Of a stretch of 64,000 nt of DNA, positions 50,001 through 62,000 are shown in pieces. Source of the stretch: Otis tarda (taxonomy: Eukaryota > Chordata > Aves > Otidiformes > Otididae); assembly GCA_026413225.1 (NCBI GenBank), contig CM048553.1, forward strand, positions 140,500,690 to 140,564,689, in the 5' to 3' direction. Positions within the stretch are counted from its first letter, which is position 1, and every line of letters starts with the position of its first letter. Under the pieces are notes generated by a model, which saw nothing but the letters and a program-made list of their open reading frames with translations, did not search any database and had not been told where the DNA came from. The translations under genes and the position numbers were made by a program.

Positions 50001-53000
50001 TACAGAGTATCCCAAAACTCTTGGGCATTGCCTTCAAAAGCCTCTCTACTGCCTGATTGAAAGTGCAAGCTGTGATTTATGCAGAATGATCATTAATTTG
50101 TTCCATTGATCTATATCACCATCTTTCAGAAGCTTTTAAAATGCACAAAAAATTGAGCAAGAGGATCAACATTTTGTGTGGTAGCATGTACTTTCTGCTT
50201 AATCAGTAGTTTCATGGATAGTTAGATGTATTTGAAGTCTGCAGGTTGGCTAAAAGGTTAAGGTTCTTAAACTGTCTACTCAGCGGCTTTCTAACTGAGC
50301 TTCCTACTGAGAAAAGCCTGGGCACTAATAATCTAACCCAAGTGAGTCGCTTTACTGGAAAAAAGTAACTGCTTCTGAAGTCCCAGTATTGCATTTTTTT
50401 ACATTCAGCTGGAGGAACAAATTTTCAGCATTCCAGAGGAAAAGAGAGAAATTCCTCCTACTCAATCTGGTCTTGTTCCTGATGCTAATTAAATACATCA
50501 AAGACAACGTATGGTATTTGAAGTTTGTATACAGATACTTTAATCAAAATGGTATTTTTGTATTTGAATTCAAACTCAGGTTCAGATTAACTTGAGTGGC
50601 AGTCAAGCCAGCCGCCTCTGCATCTCAACTCTATACAAAGCTCCTTTCGGCCAGGCTTAGCAACATGAGGATAAAACAGAGTGATAGGAAAGAAAAAGAG
50701 CAGGACCAAGAACATATATAGTCTGATTTTTAAGAGCACAAGTCCATCGCATTCCAGAAGAGCACTGTAACTTAGACGTACATGAAGAAAGTGTGGCATG
50801 AACACGTATGTAGCAGTGCCAATACTTAGTTTTTCCCTCAAGCCCAGTAACTCCCAAATCTTTCCATTCTTGTTAATCTGTGACTTTACCCTGGCACATA
50901 ATTTGAAAGACGTTTGGTTCAGTATATTTTCAGCTTGGGAACTGGTGTGATGACCCAGAGTCTTGCTCTCCCTCCTATGAAAATTACACAATTTATCTTC
51001 GGGAGCAGTTTTTCTGTCCCTAATTCATAATGCTGCAAAAAGCCCAAGAACCCCAGTTTTTCTGATTTAAGGACTAGTATGAACCAGATACTTACCAAAT
51101 ATACCAAAAAAGGCCATCTCACTAAGTAATTCTGTACTTGTCTTCCTGTGAGCTGTTGGGGTACATTTGGAGTGAATGTCACCAGCAAGAATGTCCCTGT
51201 TACTGTCAGTGTTCCTCCTTTAAAGAAAAGGACACATTAGTTTGGTAATGCAGTATTTGTTAATCATGGTCATCCTTGCTCTCCAGCTGACTTGGAAATA
51301 GTTTCTAGAAGAAAATTTAAGTCCATTTAGTCAGATCTGGGCCTAAATACTTATGTTGCTTGCGTTTGTGGTCTTATTGAGTGCAATTTTTATTAAACAC
51401 TCAAAGGATTTTGGAAATATGAAAAAAGCTATCAGTAAAGACTCATTAATTAAGGTTCCAAATCAGCAATGCATTTTCAGATATTCTCAATTCTAATACC
51501 AAGTGCATGACAAAGGAGAATTGATCCTTTGTATTTCTCACAGACTCAAAGCAAGACACATAAACTTATCCTAAACTGAAAGGACAAGTTGCTTACTGAG
51601 GCAGACAGCAAGATCATTGACCGGTGTAAATAAGCACAGCTCTCCCAAAGTCAGCGTGGCCACAGAGATCTGCACCAGCTGTGGACCTGCCCTGGAAACA
51701 TTAAGTGCAACAGATACATTCCAGTCCAATGCTTGTGTGAAGCTGTCAGGAAGCCAACATTTTGGCCACTCCCTGTTATATTTGCAGACCTACGAACTGT
51801 TTTATAAAAGGTTGATTTGCAAAAAAACTGTTCACCCATTAGGTTGCCAGGGCCCCTTTTCAAGGTCAAACTTGCATTATTGTGCTTTTAATAAAAATCT
51901 GGAAGTTCTGCCTTGTAGACAGGCAACTGACAAGCACAGATGTTCATTGAGGTATCAAGATAGAAGTGAGCCTATCCTGAGCTCATAAACTGTATTGGAT
52001 TAAGGAAGATACTAGCTAATCAATTTTTTTTTAAAGTAATCTTTAAAATTCTTGGCAAACCTGTAAACTGGTATGGAATTCAAGGGTCAGGAATACAAAA
52101 CAAAGCACATCCGGAGGACTTTGCTGGCACTGCTATCGCACACAGTTTCTTTGGAAAAGTAGAACTGCTCTATATTTATGTGCTTGCAAAAACATCACCA
52201 TATTTCCCATCATACAGCTCATTCCTATGGAATGTAGCAACATTGTTAAATCCTTCTTGCAAAGTCAAACTTACAGAAATAAAATAAATCAGTGCTGAAC
52301 ACTAGTTAAAGAAACACACAACGTATAAGACCATAAAGGAAACATGATCAGTCGAGGGAGGGGGGATTCTGAATGTAGCAGCTGAGCTGGCAAACTTGGA
52401 TCCCAAACCTGAATAAATATTACATAGTATTCCTGGAACAAAAATGACCAGATCTCTCCAAAACATTCATGAGAACAGCTGGGATGTTCTCATTAGAGTA
52501 TGGACAGTCAAGCCAAGACACTAGGAACCCCACAGAAATACCAGGTGCCCTGTGGCAACATCAGGTGCACTGTCCCAGCCAAGATGGCCTGGTGTAGAGC
52601 CCAAACCGTGAAATACACTTGTCTCTCACTATTGCTGTGTTCAAACTGGGCAGTTTTGATATGCAAGAAAATCTTGGACACAGACAAAAAGTTGAGATGC
52701 TTTTATAGTGAAGACTATGTTTCCCCAAAAAAACATTGACAACATGATTATTTGTTCTTTGAAGTGATAAAATTAATACCAAAAGGGAAGTTGTCACCTT
52801 TAATTGAGCTTGAATTTTTGTGCAATGTCTATGCAGTAGGGAAAAAAAAATCTTATATCTTAATAACTCAATAGCTTCATTGTTTTTATTAAAATTGTGT
52901 TGTACTCATAAAGATAATACTAAATACAACCTCAGAGGCAAAAATAGACAATAAAAATAAATTTGAGCAACAAGGACACATAAGGAATGAGTTATGATTA

Positions 53001-56000
53001 GAAGAGCAGAGGATTTGGGAATGCAGTCTTTTCCACATGCATTGAAGATTCTCTCTTTTTGTCACTTCTTCCCAGTTTTGAAAGTATCTGCCTCAAAACA
53101 CTTGCTAGGGAAAGTGGGAGTGTGAAGGTGGGGGCTGTGTGAGAGTTACAGCTTGCTAGGCATATGGTGACACACATGTCCATATCAGCAAACGCTTACT
53201 TACCCAATATATCAGCAGTCCTCATGGTCTTCTTTAGGAATAAGACAGAAATAAATGCACTACCTAGAACAGAAATATAAAGATTTTTTTTTTTTTTTTT
53301 TGTATTTGGTAGAATATCAAGTGCTGTAGCAAAACGCTGCCGTGGGCTAAGTATAAATGCATCTCATGGCTGTTGTTGCACCATACCATGATATAACCAG
53401 CCAGGAGTCCATTCCAGCAACCAACCAACCCTCAGTTTTTGTAAGATTTTAAACGTATCCAGCATACTCTTACATGGTTGAAGGGATGCAATACCCTTCC
53501 TATCTCCCATGCTGATGCTGCTTAAATTGCTCTGATTCAGTCATTTCTGGAAATGTCAGGAAAGCTGGGCACCAATCACCCTTACCATTCTACTCCCCAT
53601 CTTGCTACCAACTCACTGTATGGACTTGCTCAAGGCATATTGCCTCACAGAGGGATAAAATTCTGCTTCTTTAGACTTCAATGTATTAGAGGCTTATAAA
53701 AAAAAGTAGCAGCAGTACAACCAAGAGAAAGAAAGCCACTGCAAAATTGTAGTATTTAGCATGCTCTAAAAGAGTGGTCATGATGTCTGCAAACAAGAAG
53801 GTGGAAGAACAAACATATGTACCATATACAGGAGCACTGCCCATAGTCTTCTAGAGTGACTTGTAATGAGGAAGAAGAAGAATGGAAGTGAGCCCTGGAA
53901 ATGACCTCCTGTTCCCTGGGCAACTCTTTCCCTTGTCCAGCTCTAGCATGTCTCCCGTGCCAGCTCCTAGCCCTGCCTCTCCTGGGAGGGCAGCAGTGGT
54001 GGGTGAGCAGCAGCAGTGATCAGGCCAGGATTTCTGGTAAGCAGCTCAGTGTGGACATGTGCTAGAGAGGGAAGAAGGGGTTTGGACTTGAGATAGATGA
54101 GACTGTTGGCCCCCTGGGAGAGATGGCTCTATTCCAAAACACAACATCATAGCATCTACCTATAAGGAGAAGCAGAAGAGGCTGAATAGCTCCTGAGTAA
54201 AAGACGTGGGGAAAGGCCTTTGGGAGAGGTGTGTTGCTCATGTTAGATTAATTGAGAAACCTCAAAGAAAGACTCTGCCTAGGAGGGACAGTGAAGGGAC
54301 AAATTGAACCTAAATAACAGGATGCTGTTACAAGAGTTCTGTTCCTGCCTGCAGCATGAAATTCTTGATTTATTCTTGAAATAATAATTCAACCTTTTTG
54401 CCTCATTATCTCTATTGTTCTGGTGGAATATTTAATTTGTGGTTAGCTAGTAGATGTACTATAGATAAATCTAGAGAGGTTCATACCAAGAGGTAAACAG
54501 AGAACTGGAACTCAGCATCATGTCTATATTATTCAGTCACTAGAAAATCAGATATAGCAGAAATCACAAGTTTAAACCCTATGAAGAGTGATGGGTAACT
54601 ATGCAAATAAATAAGTGCAATAAAAGAATCTTCAACTGAAAGTGCCTCACTGAAAGTAAAGTGCCTGACATAGTTTTCTTTATTTAATGTTTCAGTGACA
54701 ACTTTGCTGGAGAAAAGACACTGGTATCCAGGCAACACTGGCAATAGCAGAGCTACCTAGGTTTAGAAAAGAGAGAGGACAAAAACCAGGAAAGAAGCAG
54801 CAGCAACCCAAAATAGTGCAGGAATTAATTACTGCTCTGTCTCCCTGCTATCATAGCTCTCCCAAACCCCACCTCAGTCCACCCACCTAGGTAGTCACCG
54901 TAGCAGCAAAGACAATTTAATGAACTACTGCCTCAGTGGTTTGTTTGTTGTTTTTTTTTTTTTGAGTACCCCCTTGTCTGGGCTCTCTGCATTCAGTGGA
55001 GATCTAGTAAATACAATTTAGGGTTCAATTCCAGTGTTGGCATCCAATTTGGGTGAGATGCCCAAAATTCCACTGCCTAATTCTCTGGAGATGACAAATG
55101 GCAGCTCGGGGGGATCACAATCTCTGAGGCTGGAAGTGGGCACAGGGAGGTACTGGAATGCATCCAGATAATGAAACTTGTCACTCAGCCTGTCATCTGC
55201 TTTAATAATGCATTCAAATGCGGCAAGCTCTTTCTTCAGAGATAGCTGGTAATGCACAAGAGATCATGAGCTTAACAGAAAGTATGTATAATTAATGCTC
55301 TTTATGATGTGCATATGTAGAGGAATCTAAAAATAGGAGAGCTTTTAAGAACATATATTAGGCCATTTGGGACTGGAGGAAAAACTGAAGTAGGAGGGGA
55401 GGTGCAACAGGAAGGTGAGGAGAGTGAGATCCAGGAGAGACTCTGAACACAAAAGACAACTGTCCCTGTGGATAAGCCACCAACACTTCATATGCATTCA
55501 AGTGAAGAAGAAAAGCAAATTAAGTAAATCTAAGCAAAGAAGCAGAGAACAGTTACACAGACCCGATGAGATGCTAGAGGACATACGTGAATGATCAGCA
55601 GCCTGGCAAACTCTGGCTGTTACCTTCAGGGCTGAATTTTAAGCAAGTAATGGTAGCACAGCCAAGAGAGCACCTTGTTATTACATGCTGCCTAACACAA
55701 TATTTATTTTTTTTTTAAAAATGGTTAATTTTCTGGGGTTTAAGATCCGTAAGTTTGACTTTTAAATAGTTTTTTATGTTCTTCAATTTGCAAGGTGGGT
55801 TTGAACCACGTTAAGTCAAATAAACCAAGATGAAACGATGGGCTGGAGAAGGAGGGGGATGAAGGGAGCCTGTAAGCCCCTGGAGCGCAGGCTGGCCTTC
55901 ACTCACTTTGCCTTCTGCTGGCTTTGCAGCTTTCTCTGGCCAGTAAGACAAGTGGTAGGCACCAACATGCACCCCAGGAGCCCAGTGAGAAATGCACAGC

Positions 56001-59000
56001 CCTCACAGCTGCTCTGTCCCTCTTCCTTAACTCCTTCGGGCTCTGTCTCACAGTCTAATGTTCATTTAGTTGCTTAAGACATTCGTTCCTCCAGAAAAGG
56101 CAGTTTAAGACAGAATGCTAGATGGCCAATGCACTCCCCCACCATTTCCTCTCTGCCTGTTGGCCTCCAGGCTGATCCTGCTCTAAGCAGGAAGTTGGGT
56201 TAGCGACCTCCAATCTGAGTTATCCTAGGACCCTGTGAACCCTTGGCAGAAGAGTAAGCAGCGATCCAGAGACCACAGGTAAGCTCACCAGATACATTAG
56301 TTAAAGCCCTTACAGCTCCTAAAAGCAGCCCTGCTGAAACCCCTTTGCATCACTCTTTCTCTAAGATCCCTCACAACACAGGAAAAGTGTCTCCTTGTCT
56401 TCCCACTTCTCCTCCTCAACACCAGCAATGTTACACCTTCATGCTTTCCTCCTAACCAGCTTCCCCTTCACCATGATTTCACCCCATCACTGCAGCATGA
56501 GTCTAACTTCCTACCACCAAGCTCAAATTTTCCCTTTCCCACGCCAAGGTCCTCTTGTTCCCCCTCTGTGACAGAAGCTGCGTGCCTCCTCCTCCTACAC
56601 CATTATCCTGATGTGAGAAGTAAATCACTGAACATTTTGTTCAACTCTATGGATTAATAGACCAAGGAACTTGGGCAATTGCTGTGCTGAAACGTATTAA
56701 TGTGTCTTTGCAACTGTTCATTTTTTTGCCTGGGTTTTTTAAAAAGCTATAGGCAGTTTTGGAGATTGAGGTCTGTGTCAGAAGGGAGGAATAGCCTCTG
56801 ATTTTATTTAGTTGATCAGCAACAGAATACAACAATATAGAAATGCAGATAGAAAAAGTTGTGTCAAAGCGTAAGCTGGCAAGAGCTTGGCAGCAAAACA
56901 AGCTTTTTATCATTGTTCTGAAGCCTCATTGGTTTTGAACCACTGGTTTTAGCAATAGGACACGTGCACAACTCTCAGACCGAATTGTCAGTCATTGAAG
57001 CACAGACTGTATTCCTGGCTGTCTGTGTACTTTCGGGTGAATCTGAACATTTTTAGCTTTTTAACTAATTATTAAGGTAAAACTTTCAGAACTAGGCATA
57101 GACTTTACTCCCACTGAGAGCAGTGGCAGATAGCTTGCTAGATCAAGAGAAGGGCAGAAAAACTAGGAGATGATTTAAGGGTTGACGTGTACAGAACTAA
57201 CACATCCTAATGAAATCCTTGAGTTTGTTTCATGCTTTGATTGCATCATGTCCACAAATTGAGTAGTAAATAGGTCCTGTAAAATATCTCTATCATCTAT
57301 ATGACAGAGCCATTCTGAAGGCTCATGAAACTCTTCAATCTGGAAATACAGAGTTAGTGTTTCAAATTCAAAATATTATGACTTGGCACTACATTAAAAT
57401 CATGATAAATAAAAGCTATTGGGTAGAAAATGAGGAAAAAAGATTTTATTCAGGGGCTTAGTTGTTACATTGAAACAATCTTGTCTTCTCATACATAGGC
57501 ATAAAACAGGATAGTTTGTATTAATTATTGGATTAGTATATATTCACTATATATTGAATTAATATGTACTCAATGAAGTGCGTGATTTTCAATTTAAATT
57601 GAAAAAATGGTAGAAAATGTCCATTTTCTACATGATATGCAATTAAGCACCTTAAGGGAGGGCTTTAATGATAAATACACATAGCTTAGACACTGATTCT
57701 CCTTGGAGAGTGATAGTGTGCGATTATCTCCATATGTAGGTTTTCTCCAGCACAAACAGAAGTAAAGAGTAGTGTGATATGTGTGTCCTGCCCCTAGCAG
57801 ACACTGAATGGTGAGACCTAGCTCACAAAACAACTCCTCTGCCTCCAAGACATGAAAGCTGCAGTTAGGAGTGTTTCCTGTTTGACTCTTTAAGAAAGGG
57901 ATAGTATACAACAAGAGATGATAGAAAATACATACAGATCCATAAAGTGTATTTTCTACATTTTGTCCAATCCAACCTTAAAAGGCTCAAAGGAAGAGTG
58001 TCAAGCATTTACTTTTCCTACAAAAAAAACACTATTTCACAAATAAGCATATTTAATCATTATATTGTTTTCCTGGTACTGAGGCTATTTATGAATCTCA
58101 TCTTTTTAACTTTATTTTCAATGTCAGGTCTTACACTAAATAATTCCTTTCATAGCTGTTCATAACTTCAAATATTAATATATCCTCACTTTTCCTCTTT
58201 TCAGTTCTTAGCTGAGCTTTATGTACTATTTTAAATAGATTAGTACTCTCCTCATAAACGCATAGACAGCTTTTGCTGCTTCTGTCTTGCCCAGTAGTTT
58301 TCCAATAAAACCACAAAATTTAACATTTGCCTCAAATATTCATTCTGTTAAGCTTGCCTGATTCAATCAGGTAAAGGCATTTGAAGCCACTCATTTTGCA
58401 GAATACTTTTGTACCCATTTCACTGGTGGTCTGGATGAACTACCAAAGAAGGAGTACCGGCTGTGATTCAAAGACTACCGTTTAATGTTTGCATCTCTCC
58501 CAGTTTGTGCAACAAGAAAAACATTTCACTTTGAGAACAAGCATTTACACTGCTTTATGCAGCTTGAGGGCCTGCCTCCATCTAATGAAGCAGTTCAAGC
58601 TCAGCCAGCTGATTTTGCACAAGATCTATTGAACAGTGCTCAAGCTGTGCGGAGGCAGTTGCTGCGGGTCTCACTTTAAGATGTGACCTTAAGGTATGCT
58701 TTATACAGATAGATCCTCAGTCTACCTTCCAGGCTGAACAGACTCAGGACTATCCCAGTACCCAAGCACTTGGAGATGCTTTAATCCATCCCCAAACTCA
58801 AGCTATTGTAGTTGGCCACACAGTCAGGAAGGTGTGGAGAGATGATGAGGCAAGTGGTACATTTGATCACCGCAGCTCAAATGAGCAGGAGGTTAAGGGG
58901 ACAGAGAATGGGGAGCAGCTCTTCCTGGGCAAGTACAAGTACTTCCACACAGGATCCAGAGACTGCATGCTAAGAATGGGACAAGAAAAAAAGCTGAACT

Positions 59001-62000
59001 GACGAGGTTGCTGGGTTATGAGAGGAATGTGTTTTAACTGAAGGATAGCGTGAAAAAAATATTTTAAAGTGCCCAAGCATTTTTATTAAGCACATTCACA
59101 AGGAAAGGAGCTGGCTTAGAGAAAGGAGCTGTACTCACAGCCTTGTAGCACACTAAGATATCTCTGCTCTGCAAAGGGCTACTGAGGGGGGACAGAGGAT
59201 GGGAAGCACAGACTGCCTCTAATGCTCATGTGGAAAGCACAAAGACAAGCAGGTCCATGTGCACTCTGCTGGTATTGACAGATAAATCACAGCTGGTTTT
59301 GTGTGCCTATAGCACTGCCTCCACGGTGGAGTCTGCATATAGGCAATTCATGACTGAGAATCCCTTGCCCAGAGACTATTAGCTTAAAACCTCCTTCATC
59401 TTATCCTGTCTACATCTTAGATGTATTGTCTTGCTCAAGGGGAGGGCCGGAGCCTGAGGAAAATCAGTCTGCCAACTTGCTGTGGATAATTTTGGGGTAG
59501 GCAGGGGAGATGATTCAGGTATGAGGAGGATGGACACATTTAGATCTGGTGGGACCTGGATCTCCTTCAGGGTCAGAGCTCTATGTCAGGGAGAATTAAC
59601 ACAAATTTGGAGAAACTTAAAGAATACCTGTATGCATAGCCAGAGTTAAACAGAGAGCTAGCTCTCCCCAAGACATCTGGGAACAAATTCATCACAGCTA
59701 ACTGACTACTCAAATCTATTCTTAGTTTATATGGTTTATATGAATGGTGCATGGAATACAAAAGAAGATATTACAGAATTTAGTCAGTTGGGGCATGACC
59801 TCTTGACAGGTAACCTGTGCACTGAACATGTAACACTTCTAACATGGTTAAATAATGGTACTGGAAAAGTGGTGGATGAAACATGAAACATTTTCCCCCA
59901 TCCTTAATGCCAATATCCTAATAAACAACCAAGCCAAATATCAGAGGAATTGCTCAAAAGAGAGACCATTAAGGTGAGCTTAATTCTGGAAACTGGATTA
60001 TAGGACATACACAATGCAGAGAGAAGGAGGAATCCTGAAAATCCTTTTCTTGCATCTTCTAGACAAATACAAATCAAGTATTTTAAAGAACAGTCTGATG
60101 AATGTTTCTCAGTTCTCATCAGTAACACCATTCTCAAAATCCCAAGTTCTTGGGCCACAAAGACATTAAATTACAGTGAGTGGGATAAATCCATTTCTAC
60201 AAGAATATCTGAGAATCTTTTTCCTAAAGTACCATCAGGGATATCAATTTTCAAAGCCTAAAGCAATTTCTTGTCCCATAGCTATTTAGAAGGAGCATAT
60301 AAAAATGCAAAGGGATCTCAACAATGTCTCTCTAAGTGAGTTAAGTGTAAAACAACCCTCTACAGAATGATGAAAACTGCAGAAAAAACTCTCTCTGCTA
60401 CCACTGGCCTCTTCCCGCACCCCAAGGTATTTCTGCAGGCAAAAGCAAGACAACGAGCTAAAAACCACAGCAGGCTAAAATTATTCAGGCTACATGTAAA
60501 ACATGATTTTTAATTTTTAAGTATAAAAAGCTTTTTAATGAACACATCAAACATATATTATTCCTCCATTTTTAAATTAAAAATTTACCAATTTCTCCTC
60601 TTGAAGAAAACAACTGCTGTCTTCTCAAACTATTTAAAACCCTAAACAGATGTAGAGCTTGCATCATTGGAACCACACACAGAAATACTTCCACTGTGTA
60701 GAATAAAAATACAGTCTTTGTAGCTTAATTCTAAGAAAAAAAAATCTACTGGTGTTTTGCCAATTCATGGTCTGTGGTGCTGGATTCTCTCTAAAAGAGC
60801 CATCAGAAGCACCCAGTTCAATAGAATGAGGCACAAACTTTTCACTATTTAATTGGTACTGGCTTAAGTGCAAAACTCAGTTGGATGCAGTTAAATGTGG
60901 TAGCAGAGCATAATAGATGTTGGCTCCATCTATTTTAAGACCCAGGATGCTTCCTGTCTCAGAAGTCTGGAGATATATGGTGGGTACAGCCCAAATTCAT
61001 TCTGGGCAGAGACTCCAGACTGCCTTATCCTCCTCCAAAACCCTGGTTTCTAATCAAAGGAAATTTTCCATGTAGACCCAGATTGAGAGAGATCTTCAGT
61101 CTCCTAGACAACTGCGCATACTGCAAAGCACATTTCCCCTCAGCATAGCCATGGGTACTGAGTACCCAATGTCAGTGAGAGTCATCTCTTACTGCGTGGG
61201 ATGTGTTGACACCAGATCTCAAAAAAAATGCTTACCCTAAGGGTGGACTTAGGGTCAGATACACCTTTGGAGTTTGTTATCAAGTGCTTAATTACTTCTT
61301 TTTAAAAATTAACTTACAAAATGACACACATTCCAGAGTACCTCAAAACAACTGCTGACTAGACTGTGCAAAGCCCACCCTCCACCACCTAAAAGAGGTC
61401 ACAACTTAATGAGAAAAATACTTCTTGGTCTTTAAAATTGTAAGAGCTGCTGCCTAAACTATCCTTTGCCCAGTTGTTAGCAAATGATGTGCATGTGTCT
61501 TGGTCAGTTTGTCATTGCCCTAAATGATGAACTCTTCTAAAATTAAAAGGATGCTCTCTCTCTCTCTGGCTCTAATTTCAGAAGACAGGAAAGCATCCTG
61601 TGGTAGGAAGTGTTACTGGGAAGTTGTAATTGGCTGTCTACACCATTTTTACTTTCTCTTCCTTAAGGGAATGTTTGCTAGACTAAATAAAATTCCAGAT
61701 ATCTCTATTGTTTGGGCTGTGAAATGGATACTGTCAGCTGATACATGGGAATGGAATATAAGATATTGAAGTGCTTTCTAGGGTCTTCCAGGATAAGCAT
61801 TTTGAGTAAGTTTAAAAAAAAAAAAAGTAGGATAATTTTGATAAGATATAACAATTAGGAAAATAGTTCCTTGGTATTTGTTACAAGTAAGGGGAAATGG
61901 AGAATGCAGGAAACAGATGTAACATTGCTTTGCATATTGCAAAGGTAAAGAAGAAGGAATCTGCCCAGATAAAAATCTACCCTAAATGTGACCTTTTCTT

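Noticed and set aside
50212-50991. Minus-strand frames just downstream of NIPAL2 exon 4
   Set aside because: They are intronic. The 50919-51188 frame is exon 4 running on past its GTAAGT donor, and the lower frames show no similarity.
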